DNA from: Symbiodinium natans
Taxonomy: Eukaryota > Sar > Dinophyceae > Suessiales > Symbiodiniaceae
Assembly (NCBI GenBank): GCA_905221605.1
Contig: CAJNDS010002164.1
Location: 124,001-188,000, forward strand
Direction: 5' to 3'
DNA: 64,000 nt
The number at the start of each line of letters is the position of its first letter. The first letter of the stretch is position 1. The translations under genes and the position numbers were made by a program. The notes below the pieces were generated by a model, which was not told where the DNA came from, searched no databases, and saw nothing but the letters and a program-made list of their open reading frames with translations. Shown piece after piece: positions 12,801-23,817 of this stretch.

Positions 12801-13714
12801 GGTATACAGTTCCTAGCGGTTGACCTTGAACACGGACTGGACAGACACGGGAAGTTCTCTTCTTTCCTAAAGGATGCCATAATCCAGGCGCCGCAGCAGA
12901 AACTACCCCACGTGCATCTGGCCAAATATCACCGTCCCCCCGACCCGAGGTTCATGGAGACCAGCGCCAAGAACGCCCACAACGTCGAGCAGGCTTTGGG
13001 CCCTTATTCCAAGGTTTAAGCACTGGAAGATGTCGCGTCCGAACCTATAGCTGCAGCCAGCGTGGGTTCTGGTATCGATGAAAGGTTTGCCTGCCTTTGC
13101 TGTAGCACACTGCATGAACCGAGCTCCCAGCCAGGCCTTCCAGACCATGGCCCGCGAAATCAAGCAGCGGGTGGCCTCGCAGCCGCAGGCGGAATGGGAG
13201 TTGCAGCAGTAAACTAAGGGTTCCGTTCAGGTTATTCTTTATGCAGGCTTGTGACCTCGCCTTGAGCGTTTGACTGTGAGAGTCGAAATCTTGACTTCAT
13301 CATGCCAGCAATGCCTTGCTGGTGTTTGTCTGCAGTGGGCCCTGATCCTGCGTCTGTGGGAAATGCACAGTGGCTTAACCCTGAAGAGGGCTCTTTCTGC
13401 GCAGAAACGCACGATTGAGGCTTTTGCCCGGGGCGTCGTTAGTAAAGGCCGTTAAGTTGTCTTTTGTGGGCTTTAAAAAATATCAGGGATGTCTTGTCGG
13501 GCATCTCCTTGCGAGATGTCAGGCCCTAATAGGGTCGCAGTCTTCCTCCTCACTACTTGCCAAATCCCTGCGAAAGGGCTGTTGCCATTCAGCGCTGCGA
13601 GCGGAGAAAAAGCGCAACCCTAAAGCGCAAGCCCTGTGCTAGGCCAAGGCCGGACCCGGCAGCACCACCCTCGGTGCCGGCCGCCCTGTGCAGCAGGGAG
13701 GCTGCTGCAAGTAA
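9812..13714 (+). CDS. RAB1: Rab1-family small GTPase, tandem copy 2 (12 exons found)
   Basis: Exons: 9812-9848, 10118-10167, 10398-10474, 11236-11294, 11428-11456, 11948-11992, 12146-12191, 12325-12395, 12888-12895 (8 nt), 12950-12992, 13135-13188, 13643-13714. All phases match copy 1 and the exon lengths are identical. The protein differs from copy 1 only slightly: AREIKQ instead of AKEIKQ, and Ala-Pro-Gln instead of Val-Pro-Arg across the microexon. The last exon starts after a TAG that serves as acceptor (ctgtgctag|GCC), so it is not a premature stop. Donors are five GC, five GT and one GA. The initiator exon is again not identified; an ATG at 9792 is out of frame, one at 9674 is in frame but not conserved in copy 1. 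Confidence 0.93.
10475..11235 (+). other. Expanded Rab1 intron with telomere-like repeats
   Basis: GA-AG intron of 761 nt in copy 2; its partner in copy 1 (5192-5316) is 125 nt. Extra material contains CCCTAAA at 10684-10697 and TTTAGGG at 10801-10825 ending in a G run. Both ends of the short version can still be recognised in the long one. Confidence 0.7.
12888..12895 (+). CDS. RAB1: 8-nt microexon of Rab1 copy 2
   Basis: Reading aatccag|GCGCCGCA|GCAGAA, it gives Ala-Pro and the start of Gln between HKL and FMETSAK. The donor is GC here but GT in copy 1. Length and position are conserved between the paralogues although sequence is not identical. Confidence 0.7.
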
Positions 13715-14730
13715 GGAGGTGGGGGCGGCCCCTTAATTACGGCTTTTCTCATGTTTCTTCCGGGCGCTCCAGGAGTCGAGAGGAGTTTTGGGGCATTGCT
13801 TGGAGATCCTGATGCGAGTGTGCATGAGGGTACCCTAGGTTCGAGCAACCCCCACCCGTCCACGATTACAGGCACCTAGTACCCCAAAGCCGGATCACTG
13901 TTTGAGAGGCCACCTCGGTCGGCTGCAGGGTGAGCAGTGCAGTTGCAAAGCCTGTGGCCAGGCGCGCGTCAGACCAGACTCCGGCTTTAGTTTCACCGCT
14001 GTTCTGGTCTTGCAATGTACTGGGCAGTGTACTCGGCAGTGTTCTGGAGGGTGCAAGCAGCAATCCGGTGGTGCTTGCAAGGCATTCCGGGAGCAAAGAT
14101 GATGCTTCCAATTCAGACAGCCACGCGGCAGCAATGCATTGTGAAGGGAACAGCTTCGCATTTGGAGCCGTTGCATTTCCAGCAGGCTTACCATTCCTGC
14201 CTAGATCCTCCAGTTGTTTTTTCATGCTCGTGCACATCAGCCGCCTCCAAAGCAACTCCCTACGTTCTAAGACCGATTGCGGAACCCAAACCTTTCCCCA
14301 TCCCTAAGTAGTCACGCGATTCTGGGCCCGAGTAGCCAGCCCGTCACTCCAGACTCCGCTATAATGTCGCGTGCTTGTGGTAACCTATGTATGCAAAGGG
14401 GATCAGCAGACTTAGGGCCGGGCCCTCGTCCCTCTTGACCCGCTTCAGGATTGCTCCACTAGAAGCTCCCTGTGCTGTTGCCCTGTAATACCCCTTTTGT
14501 GAACTGCTGAGGCGATTCACTGACATTTTGCTGAAAGTGGCAGTCTCACAGTGCAGAAAGCAGCACGAAACAGGATGGATCTTCAGCGCTGAGCGTTGTA
14601 GTTTGTTGTGGTCCAGACTGGGGACAATGAAGCTGCTACTAGCATGGAGTTATTGTGCAAAGGCTTCGGGGGTGGGTTGGTTGTTGGGCCCTCAGCAAAA
14701 GCAGGAGAGTCGTCTCCCGTGCGTCAGTCT

Positions 14731-14812
14731 GAAACCCTAAACCCCAAACAACCCCAATTACCCTAAACCCCAAACAACCACAATTACCCTAAACCCTAAA
14801 CCCTAAACCCTC
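14731..14812 (-). repeat. CCCTAAA / CCCCAAACAACCC array
   Basis: Telomere-like heptamers in the CCCTAAA orientation mixed with variant units near the end of duplication unit 2; the same spot in unit 1 lacks them. Confidence 0.85.
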
Positions 14813-15578
14813 GAAAGTGGAAGCCTCGGCTCGGGCTTGGCGATCGCGAGACAAGGTCCATCCCTCCCAGGTGCTGACAAGTGGCGATTTGGAAAGTGCA
14901 GTGTGGTTCGCCACTTCGAGGTTCTGTTTGTGCGATGTAAGTTTTCTGAGAATTCCCATGCGGTTCCTTGAAGATTCAGGGCTTTCGTGTTAGGCCCGTG
15001 CAACCCAGTGTCCTGTGTGGAGTGATCTTGATCCTGCACACCTTGGTGATCAGACTGCCATCGTGACTGTTTTCTGGATGCCATTACCGCCTTGGATTCG
15101 TTCCGAACCAGGAAGAAAAACGGAGCGATTGCGCTTGCACGTGCTCTCTGCTGCTTCTGCCAGACCACCCCTGGGTTCTAATCAGTTCGGGGTGGGAGTG
15201 GTGCCTCTGGCACTATCCGTTTATCGGGTGCCAGCTGAAGACTGAGACTAAACGATGCGTTATCTGTCAGTAGGGTCCGTTAAGATGGGCGTCCGGCCAA
15301 CGTAGCATGTTTGGGCCAGACTAGCACATATAACTACATAACTTCTGTGACGCATCGTGGTGCATCTGTTGCTCTCTCTCATGTTCCCCCCTACTACTTT
15401 CGTGCGGCCATCTAGAGGCTTCTTGCCATGGAGATGCTGTCGCAATGTGGGCGTGTGGTTTTCTTTGGTCCTTCTGGTGGTAGCCCCTCTGTAAGTCTTG
15501 CTCTAGACTCAGGAAGGTTCCGAGACCAGGCGGCCAGCGTGCAACGCTACGCGCACAACGCACGCCCTGGCACCCAAG

Positions 15579-15632
15579 GCAGCAGGGTGGCGTCGACGTC
15601 GATGCCCTGCCCGCTCTGCGTGAGAGCCTCAG
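15579..15632 (+). CDS. Candidate internal exon, gene unidentified
   Basis: Acceptor ccaag|G and a GT donor frame 17 codons plus partial codons with high G/C third positions, peptide QQGGVDVDALPALRESLR. A nearby open segment at 15428-15490 reads GRVVFFGPSGG, reminiscent of the nucleotide-binding part of quinone oxidoreductases, but this is too short to claim. Around it, 14991-15570 and 15633-16790 hold no further exon I can defend. Confidence 0.35.
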
Positions 15633-16790
15633 GTTGTATAGTTATGAATGCTGAATGAGGACCGACGCTACTTAACTTAAGGTTGCGGCAACATCATGAT
15701 CAGTTGGTGTGGGGTTCCTATCTTGCCTATTGCTTTGAGTAAGTTAGGTCAAGTACAGAAGTCATCTTGCCACGTAGCAGTACTTCACCTTGCCCGCCTT
15801 GGCTCGCACGCATTTGACAAAGACGCCGCATCATACCACTATATCATGGGGTTCCAGTGTTTCAACAGTCGACATCAACATCAGAATAAACGATGCAGCA
15901 CCTGCCCCACAGCGTCCGGCCAAAGCAAGCCTTGTTTGGAGATAGACTCCCGATGCTTTGGGGCATTCTTCAGTTTCTAGTGAGCCGGCCCTTGTTCGTT
16001 TCGAGCAGTTCGATAACAAGCCAGCTTGTCAGCGGCCATGGCTTCGCAGTGGTGGTGCAAAGCGGACGAGGGCAGCTGGAACCGAAGTGATGTGTTGCAG
16101 TACGTGGACACTGGGCACAAAGAGGCTGCTGCACGTAGCATGACTTTTGCCGGCCCTGAGGTTTTGAATCTCTGATCTTGCAGAGGAAGGTTCCACCAGG
16201 AAGGCGCTCGTGAGACCCCAAACTCGCGCGCCAAATCTCAAACAACCGAACCCACTGGTGACTGTTTAGCAAAAAAGTGGCCTGCGACTCTTTTTGGGTT
16301 TAGTGCAGTTCACTGCTATTCTATAGGGTTTAGGTCTTAGGGATTCTTGGGGGCTCAGGGTGTAGGGCTTCGAGAAGTCCCAAGCGGGAAGTGAGGTGTG
16401 AGGTGTGGTGCTCCGCGCCCTGCCCTCCGCGCCCTCGATGCTCTGCGCCGCTCACTCCGCGCCCTCATGTCTCGCCGGCACATTGTGTCCACGCTGCGCC
16501 CGCGTGTTGCGGCTATTCTGCGGGTGTGATCGGGTGAAAGCCAACTTGTTTTCAACACACGCACTGTGCAGCATGGGCTTTATCGCGTGTCCATCTTAGA
16601 GGGGTTGGAGGATGCGGGATATGGGTGTCCCACTCTGTCTGCGTGAAAACGCACAGGGGCACTAGGAAATGGGTCTCAGCCACACCCCTGTAGCAAGTCA
16701 ATGGAAATGTCATATCCTGCCTGGGTACAGGACTACTTCCGATTCCTAGAATGCCGATGGGCCATACCCTCTTTCACTCTGGAAGCTGAG

Positions 16791-16859
16791 GAGGAGTCCA
16801 TCACGACCAAGCTCCACGACGTGGAGGAGCGGCTCGCAAAGCTCGAGCGCCGCAGCTGA
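16791..16859 (+). CDS. 3' terminal exon encoding a coiled-coil tail
   Basis: Acceptor gctgag|G, then 22 codons and TGA, in phase 0. The peptide has Leu/Val heptad spacing and charge typical of a short coiled coil (KLHDVEERLAKLERRS). Probably the end of the gene that contributes the exon near 15.6 kb; upstream exons were not resolved. Confidence 0.5.
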   Translation, partial: EESITTKLHDVEERLAKLERRS

Positions 16860-17534
16860 CCTTTTGGAAGGGAAGGCTTGCGAATCTGAATCCCTTGGAT
16901 GCTAGGCGATTTAGGGCCTATAGATATTCGAGGCTCGCGAGGCCAATGGATAGACTGGGTACAGAATATAGGGTTCCGAATATCGGGCGCACGGAGGCAT
17001 CGAGATTCAGTCTACGATCAAGTGGCTGAAAAGCGCATCGTGGGACTTTGGGTTCCAGCTTTGGTTTTGTGGCTTCATGTTTCGCTTTGCGGAGTTGTAC
17101 ATGATCCCTGAAGTGTCTAGACCAAGGCTGTGTGTTCAGAGGCCACCTGTCTGACGTTGAGAATTCCTTTTTTTATGCCTTCCGAAGCTTGTCGAAGGTT
17201 CACAGACGCACAAGACGAGCACTTCGCTGCCTGAGCATTCCGTGCCGTGCCCTAAACCCGAAACCCTATAAGCCCTATATTCTAATTAGTTTTAGTAACC
17301 TATATTTAATATTTAGAGACTATATTTAAAAACTATAGTTAAACCCTCCGACATCAGCCAGCTAATTCCAGGTTGGCTGCTGAGCCGCAGGATGCTCAAG
17401 GCAATGTGGTGACGCAGAGCATGTGACTTGGAATCCACTCAGCACACAGGGTTTAGAGGTCAGGGTAGGGTTTAGGGGTTAGGGGTTAGGGTTTAGGGTC
17501 TAAGAGTCTAGGGTTTAGGGTTTAGGGTTTGGCG
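16860..17534 (+). repeat. Intergenic stretch with TTTAGGG array
   Basis: No convincing exon. A run of TTTAGGG and variants (TTAGGGG, TTTAGAGG) occupies 17448-17531 directly before the next coding exon, and single CCCTAAA-like copies lie near 17255. Confidence 0.6.
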
Positions 17535-19537
17535 TAGGGCCTTTGGCCAGAAATACTTGGGTTGTTCAAGACAGCCTTTCGGCTTCGTCTGCGAGTGTTG
17601 ATGCGCAAGACCTGCCTGCCTTTTCTTCGGTGTCCATGATTTACTGGGGCGACTACCTGCGGGATCCCCACCGAAGACTCGAACCTGACTCATATTCGAT
17701 GTTGCTGATGAGGCCCGACGCCGAAGTAGTGGAGGTACACCGCACTGGCACCGACGTTGCAGCGGAGGTGGCCGCGTCCAAATGGGTGGGTTTAGGGTTT
17801 ATATAGGGCTTAGGGCTTAGGGTTTGGGGTTTTTGGTTTTTGGGGTGTTCCGAAAATAGAGTGGCTCCAAGCCCCCAAGCTCGAAACACGAGGCTTGTGG
17901 TGAGAGGTGGCTCTCGGCAGTCCATGTCAATCAACCTGTAATACACACAACCCTCAAATGGGCAGACCCCCCCCCCCCTTCGGAAATCGTAATTGGGGGG
18001 CCCAGGAAGGTCCCATAGCTGCATTGGCCAGGACGCAGGGGAGCCTGCGCTGACACTAGAGGAGGCCGCCAATTTTCGCGTTATATCTTGCCGTTTCAAG
18101 GGCTTCGAGGCTAGGCTTGGGGCTTGCATTCACGATTTGGGTCTCAGGGCTTGGGTGAGATTGAGATTGGCATTAGAGGTCCTTTTAATCAACGTCGTCC
18201 GGGCCCGGCCGGAGGTGCATTCATGCAAGATACCTTCAGGGTGAAGCACCTAGCTCCGAACTACCACTCCGCCCCACAGCACGCATGCTACACTAGCTGC
18301 TACACCCCTCATGTCCCCGGAGCTCCAGCTTCGTGATCGTTTTCGGCCCAGGTGGCCCTTTCCGACTGCTGGAGCTACAAGCTCGAAGGCGTGATCCCAA
18401 CAGGGGCTCACAAGGCATAATATAGGTTTTCAGGTGTATAGGATTCTAGTTGCAATCTGACAGGGGCAGCCTGGGACGCCTCCGCGCTTGCCGGCCTGGG
18501 CGTTTTCTCGCTTCAGGAGTCCACGACCCTTGGGCTTAAGGCATGCACCATATCATCGCTAGAGCATGATGAACCTACCTGCCTACCTGCGTGTATACGT
18601 GTATATGTCTTCTGGTCTTTCTTTTCTTGATCACTTTGAGCAAGGCGTTCGCCTGGTGATGACATGAGGGCTTGAGGTATGCATCTTAGTATGGTTAGCC
18701 TGAAGCGCAGCTGGCCCGAATGCCATATCAAGGTTGATCGTTGCCTGCGGCGTTTTCTCGATTCTCCTGCAGACCGTATTCGCAATAATCCTATATGATG
18801 CTTGGATGCAGTATAGTGGTGCTTGCGATGCACAATGATGCACAAATTCCAGGCTCACGTCGGCTTGCAGTGCACAAGGCTGCAAATGCAGTCAAGTCTG
18901 CAAGGCCCACCTTGTAAAGAAGGAGGTCGGTTCATTCATCTACCCTAAACCCTAAATCCTAAACCCTAAACCCTAAATCCTAAACCCTAAACCCAAAACC
19001 CTTTGTTGCGTAAGGCGAACATGATTGAAAACATCTTCACCGAGCAGCTCGTCCAGGAGCTGACTGAGTGGCGCGTCCTTTTCGGTGCTTGCCTGAGTGA
19101 GTCAGGGCCGACAGACATAGGGGTTTAGGGTTTCGGGTTTAGGGTTTAGGGTTTAGGGTGCATCCTAGTAGGGCTCGCGGGGTCAAAAGGGTGCATCCTA
19201 ATCAAAACTCGTTGGGGCCTTGAAAAGTCGCCCGGCAGAGGCCACAGCAGCCAGTTTGTGGATCCCATCACCGGTGAGCCGCTGATGGTCGGGCTCTGTG
19301 GTGGCTCGCAGTCGTTGATGGATGGGCGCGCGCACCGCGGCCAATAGAGCATTCATGATCGGATTGCAGTTTTAGAGCCATGGTGATTCTCAGGCGTACG
19401 TAGTAATTATGTGGTACACAGCGCAGCCAACGGTCACATATGTGTGTGTCCTTTGCTCGGCGAGCCGTAGGCAATTTGAACTGTGGGCATCCCGCGATCC
19501 CTTGCTCTCAGAATGTTTTCGACAAGGGGAGCCGAAG
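17535..19537 (+). CDS. Unidentified protein, chain of seven phase-consistent exons
   Basis: Exons: 17535-17785, 18032-18079, 18352-18388, 18464-18516, 19015-19096, 19241-19325, 19471-19537. Every junction keeps frame and every internal acceptor is AG|G; donors are GT, GT, GC, GA, GT, GC. Characteristic segments are MIYWGDYLRDPHRRLEPDSY, VALSDCWSYKLEGAAWDASA, MIENIFTEQLVQELTEWRVL and SSQFVDPITGEPLMV. I do not recognise the family. The 5' end and the continuation beyond 19537 are open; candidate later exons are listed separately. A CCCTAAA array (18941-19001) and a TTTAGGG array (19121-19160) sit in its introns. Confidence 0.5.
18941..19160. repeat. CCCTAAA and TTTAGGG arrays in opposite orientation
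   Basis: CCCTAAA units at 18941-19001 and TTTAGGG units at 19121-19160 flank the exon at 19015-19096 in opposite orientation, so the exon sits between inverted telomere-like repeats. Confidence 0.85.
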
Positions 19538-19600
19538 GTGCAGATTCATGTTATGCTTCCTTTCCACCCCGTTTCTCATGATCGTGAGCACCGGTATCTT

Positions 19601-19758
19601 TGAAACGCTATTTTGAAAGAGCCGGGTGGCGATTGCTTCCCAATACGGTCGTCTATCTTGCAATTCTCAAGCTCTGCATAAGCAAGTGCACGACCGCCCT
19701 TGGTTGCCAATCCAGGCAAGCTGAGATCTATCAGAGCGTTGTATCCTACGGCATCCAG
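19601..19758 (+). CDS. Candidate exon with PPR-like helical pattern
   Basis: Open reading to a GTGAGG donor after CAG. The peptide (PNTVVYLAILKLC, then QAEIYQSVVSYGIQ) has the spacing of a pentatricopeptide-repeat helix pair, a class of organelle RNA-binding repeat. A single repeat is weak evidence; the acceptor is uncertain. Confidence 0.35.
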
Positions 19759-20316
19759 GTGAGGGACGACGCACACCCGTCACAGAGCTGCATCAGTGGC
19801 ATATGACCACAAGCCTCAAATATTATTCCCAGCATGATGAGGTTGTTAGCCGCGTTAGCCCTTGGCTTGTTCTTGTCCCTCATCTTTCAGTTCAGGCCGG
19901 TTGGACCCCTCCCGGCCGGTGCATGGCTGGCTCTTCTGGCGCTCCTCGTGCCTTGCCACATGCAGAGCCGCGCATCCCGATTTTTTCAGTCCAAGAGAAT
20001 TCTGCCTCAAGGGGTTGCCACGGTTGCTGCAGGACACTTTTTTTTCTCAGATTGGGGTTGCAGCTTCGTAAAACACACAAGTTGTCAAAGCCCATAGCGA
20101 GAGGTGTGGACCGCAACAGTCACAAACGAGCTGCTTTCCATCATATCCCTCACGTGGGCGATGCTCTCTCTTGCGTCGGACACAGACAAGACGGTGCCTT
20201 GGACATCTCTCTGGCTTAGCTGTTGATGACAATAGGTATCGCATCGTGCTTCCTTACGGCAACAGAAGATGGCAGCACCGAGATTCTTGAATCCAAAGGC
20301 AGAGGTCCTTGCCTAG

Positions 20317-20433
20317 GTTTTCTTCCAAAACCCATGTCGTTTTCGATGACAAGGAGCTGGAAGGAGCGAGCCTCTCACTGAAGCGGATCAGCCGAGCCCG
20401 CTCTGCCATGTTGATCGTGACCTCTGTGGCATG
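20317..20433 (+). CDS. Candidate internal exon, gene unidentified
   Basis: Acceptor gcctag|G and a GT donor enclose 38 codons with strong G/C third positions; segment VVFDDKELEGASLSLKRISR. It may continue the gene of 17.5-19.5 kb, but a connecting exon is missing. Confidence 0.4.
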
Positions 20434-20754
20434 GTCTGAATGGACACATAAACCCTAAACCCTAAACCCTGAATGACCTGCATGACATGGCGGACACCCT
20501 GCATTACGCTCCGAGCTGAATTGTGGTTGTGCAAAAGCAGATGGGATGTGGATAACTTCAAACGATGACGGCTGGTTCTGAGAGAGGGGTTGAGGGGCAG
20601 TAGTATCACTTGTTAACGCAGATAGTGGTTAGTCAGTGGAGTGGAGTTGGCAGCAACTTCGCCAATAGTGTCACCATGGACAATTCCCTACCAACCGATG
20701 CCTTGCCGGCCGCGTGCGAGTGTGAGCGTCGAACCCCGAAACCCTAAACCCATC

Positions 20755-20925
20755 ACAGGGTTGCCGGAAGGCCCGGAGCTGACCCAGCTGATGCTCGCGA
20801 TGCGTGGGCTTGGGGGCCACAAGCTTTCCGGAAAGCACTAAAAGCCCACCCCCTGATGCTCATGATGCGCGGGCTTCGGTGTCGCAAGCTTCCGGGGCCG
20901 ACCCAGTTGATGCTCATGATTTGTG
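20755..20925 (+). repeat. Imperfect 60-bp direct repeat
   Basis: The block GACCCAGCTGATGCTC...GGGCTT...CACAAGCTTTCCGG recurs two to three times with substitutions (near 20780, 20850, 20900). Possibly a decayed minisatellite. Confidence 0.6.
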
Positions 20926-20987
20926 ACCTTTGCTGGAACGCTCAACTGAATCTTTCGCAATCTATAGAATCTATCGGCTATACGCAG

Positions 20988-22869
20988 GGATCCAATTTTC
21001 TGGTTTTATTCAAACTGCTGTTGGAGGCCACGAGACTCCTCATCGCGGGCACGCTGGGAGTGACAGGAATACGATACCTGGTGGCTTGCCAGCAACTCTC
21101 TCTCGCGCTGTCGATTGTCTTGTGTAAGGCCGCAATCCTGCGCTCCTCTCCTCGGCGCTCCAATCCCTGCGCGCAGGCCGCCACAGCATCGATCTCCGAG
21201 CTGATCCTGAACACGGCCGATTGGCTAAAGGTCAATTCGAGGTTTGTTCTCCAAAGATCCTTAAAGATCCTTTTTGTTCAAAAAACAGGCCAACAATAGG
21301 GGGTGCGCATGGTACACAGGGTACTTTTGCCAAACTTGGGGGCCCTTCGTGCTGGCCTCTTAGGGTTCTTGGCTTTGCAGGCCATATGCCACCCATGCTC
21401 CGCGCGAAGGTTGCCCTGGAGGTCGTCCTCCATGTGGACGACGTGTTCTTTGCACTGCTCATCCCGTCTAAGGCGCTTTGAAGACATGAGTTGCTTCAGT
21501 GTCATCCAATAAAGGTTGTAGAACACGCAGTGTCAAACATCCAGACAAGTATAGAGTATAGACATGTATGTATACATCATACCAACAAGAGGGAACAGGT
21601 GCTCGCACCTCAGTTTCGGTTGGTATATCGAGCTTTTTGTAGGGTTTTCGAGGCAGGTATTGTTGGAAGCCCTCCAAATGCTGGTGTTGCACCTGAAGAT
21701 GAGATGAGAACCAGAAGTATGAGAAGGTGTCTAGTATGGCGTCAACCATTCAATTTTGCTTGTTCGAGTCCACATGGAATTTTGTGATGAGCGTGGGCTA
21801 CGCCCAGACATGTCAAGCGCCAAAGCCTAGAGATTGCAACTGCGAACGGCTGCTCATCGCTGCTCATCCCCCTCCGACCTGCAGGAACAAGCCCGTTAAT
21901 TTTCTCTGGTTTGGGGTTGAAGGATGGCTAATCTTCATGTGCAGGTTATGTCTACCGTGGATCGGATAGAGGAGATCACAGTGAAGCTGGTGACTTGGCT
22001 GGGCTGGGTAACATGGGGCTTGAAGCTTGTTTCATGAAGTTTGCTTCAGAAATTCCAGCGATGCCCACGGGAATGGGCAGACACAGTAAAGCCTGCAGGC
22101 AGACATGATGTACTCCTGACGCAATCGCTGAAGCGTTTAGTGTAGATGTTTGGGATGAGAGACGTGACCTGGCAAGGCACGGCCCTGGATGTCCTGCCTG
22201 CGACTTGCTCCTGTGCTGCATACTTATCCAACCCCGATTGGGACACATGCTGCCTTGCTTGAAGAACTCCGACCTAACTCTTGGACTGGCCCCCCCGTGT
22301 TTTTCCAATCTTTTGGTGAAGCAAAAAAAGAGGTTGCCTTCATGTTCATCGTGGTGCTGGCTTCGCACCTCCTCTTTCTGCAACCTATGGTGGACAGAAT
22401 GCAAGAGACTGCAGATGCACTGTGCAGCAGCAACACGTCCTTCAGTTACTTCACGGACGCCGCGGGCTTCGTGTTTATGAGGGAGTACAGCGCATCGGCA
22501 TCTGTGCAGACTGAGACCTACGCCTATAGGGCTGTTTTCGAAGCTACTGGCTTGCAGGGCTCGAGAGATCTGCAGCCCACGGCTGTTCGAATAGTGGCCG
22601 ACGGTCTGAAGCAGATCGTTGTAGAGATGGAGGGCCGGAATCTTGAGAGCCGCAACGACTTCATGCCGGTCTGCCTGGACAGCGACCATCCAGTCTTGGA
22701 GAATTCTGGCTTGCAGAATTTCGGGGAAGCATCTGTCCAGATCATGCGCGAGATTTTTCAAACAGACCAGTTGGACTCCTGCGCGTCTGCTCGAGCTTAC
22801 TGCGACGACTGGTCCAACTTGCCCTACAGTCTGTGGAGGACGGGGGCCCAACAAATGCCAGTAAAATGA
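20988..22869 (+). CDS. Predicted multi-pass membrane protein, 3' part of an unidentified gene
   Basis: Exons, all joining in phase 0: 20988-21230, 21410-21472, 21657 to about 21683, 21945-21989 and the last, 22333-22869, ending TGA. Acceptors are AG|G. The first exon has hydrophobic segments (LLIAGTLGVTGIRYLVACQQ); the second reads ALEVVLHVDDVFFALLIP; the last opens with a membrane helix (MFIVVLASHLLFLQPMV) followed by about 150 soluble residues with several cysteines, ending QQMPVK. The long last exon could instead be read as its own gene from an upstream methionine. Family not recognised; the pattern recalls large dinoflagellate membrane proteins, an impression only. Confidence 0.5.
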
Positions 22870-23777
22870 AGGCACGCCATTAGTTGTCTGGTCTGGTCAC
22901 TGCGACTGAGTATAGTCGTAGTTCCTGCGCAGAGAACGACCTAAAGGCTACCAAAGAGCTGTCAGTCCGAGCTAAGCTGGGATTTGGGGCAGGCTCCGCA
23001 CCTTGTGCCCTACAACCTGCGGCTGCAAAGATGCGCTGACCGGGAGTTTGGTGGCGGTCTCGTCGAAATATGGCTGTCCGCTGAACCCCGGAAGCAATAG
23101 GTGGGAGTAGCGGCCAGTCTGTAAGGCTTGTAAGGTACGCCGGGCCCTGGGACCGAACACCCAATGACAAGTCCTCAACATTGGGCGCCAAAAACTCTTG
23201 GTGCAGAAACACGTCAGGCGCATGAATCACGCCTGACGCGTCCAAAATGTCGCGGAAACTCTATTCGTCGAGGCCCAAAATCTGAGAAGAGCCTCTGTGA
23301 AACCAAGGGTTTATTTGGGAGTTTAGTCACTGAGGGCGCCTTTTCGGGGGGCCTAGGCTGTCGTACTTACAAGGAGCCAACGCCAAATCTGAAGTACTTG
23401 TGCCCTGAACAACCGAGGGCCTGCCGCTCAGAGTATCAACAAAGCCTGCTGGGGCGCAACTGCAGTGATGCCGAGCCAGGGAGCCACTCGACTGACAGGC
23501 CGTATACATATTTATTTATTTATTTACTTACATATTATATTTTACTATATTAGATTGTATTTTATTCGATTAGATTAGACTATATTGTATTGCATTATAT
23601 GTTAAGGCTCAAGGCATCTTGAGTTCGCTGTGTCAGACGACGGCCCGCTTGTGCGTGCCATCCCATCTGTTAATATTTCTTATGAACTCCAGAACCTAGC
23701 TCTCTTAATTGGGTGTTTTTTTTTTTTTTTTTTTGGGGGGGGGGGTGGGGGCGGTGGAACTACTCCGTTCCGGCAAT

Positions 23778-23817
<40 letters not shown>

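Larger units (their letters stand above)
9042..14990 (+). repeat. Tandem duplication unit 2, containing Rab1 copy 2
   Basis: Head-to-tail second copy of the preceding unit. It is longer mainly because the intron between Rab1 exons 3 and 4 is 761 nt instead of 125 nt and carries TTTAGGG repeats. Boundaries are approximate: the left edge is where similarity to 3596 begins, the right edge where similarity to about 8862 ends. Confidence 0.85.

Noticed and set aside
13640-13642. In-frame TAG in the last exon of Rab1 copy 2, where copy 1 has CAG
   Set aside because: Both CAG and TAG end in AG and are followed by GCC. The exon starts after them, so the codon is the intron's 3' end in both copies and the cysteine motif is kept.
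21976-22875. 299-codon open frame on the minus strand
   Set aside because: It mirrors the long + strand exon 22333-22869; high G/C at third positions creates open shadows on the opposite strand. The + frame has better codon use and splice links.
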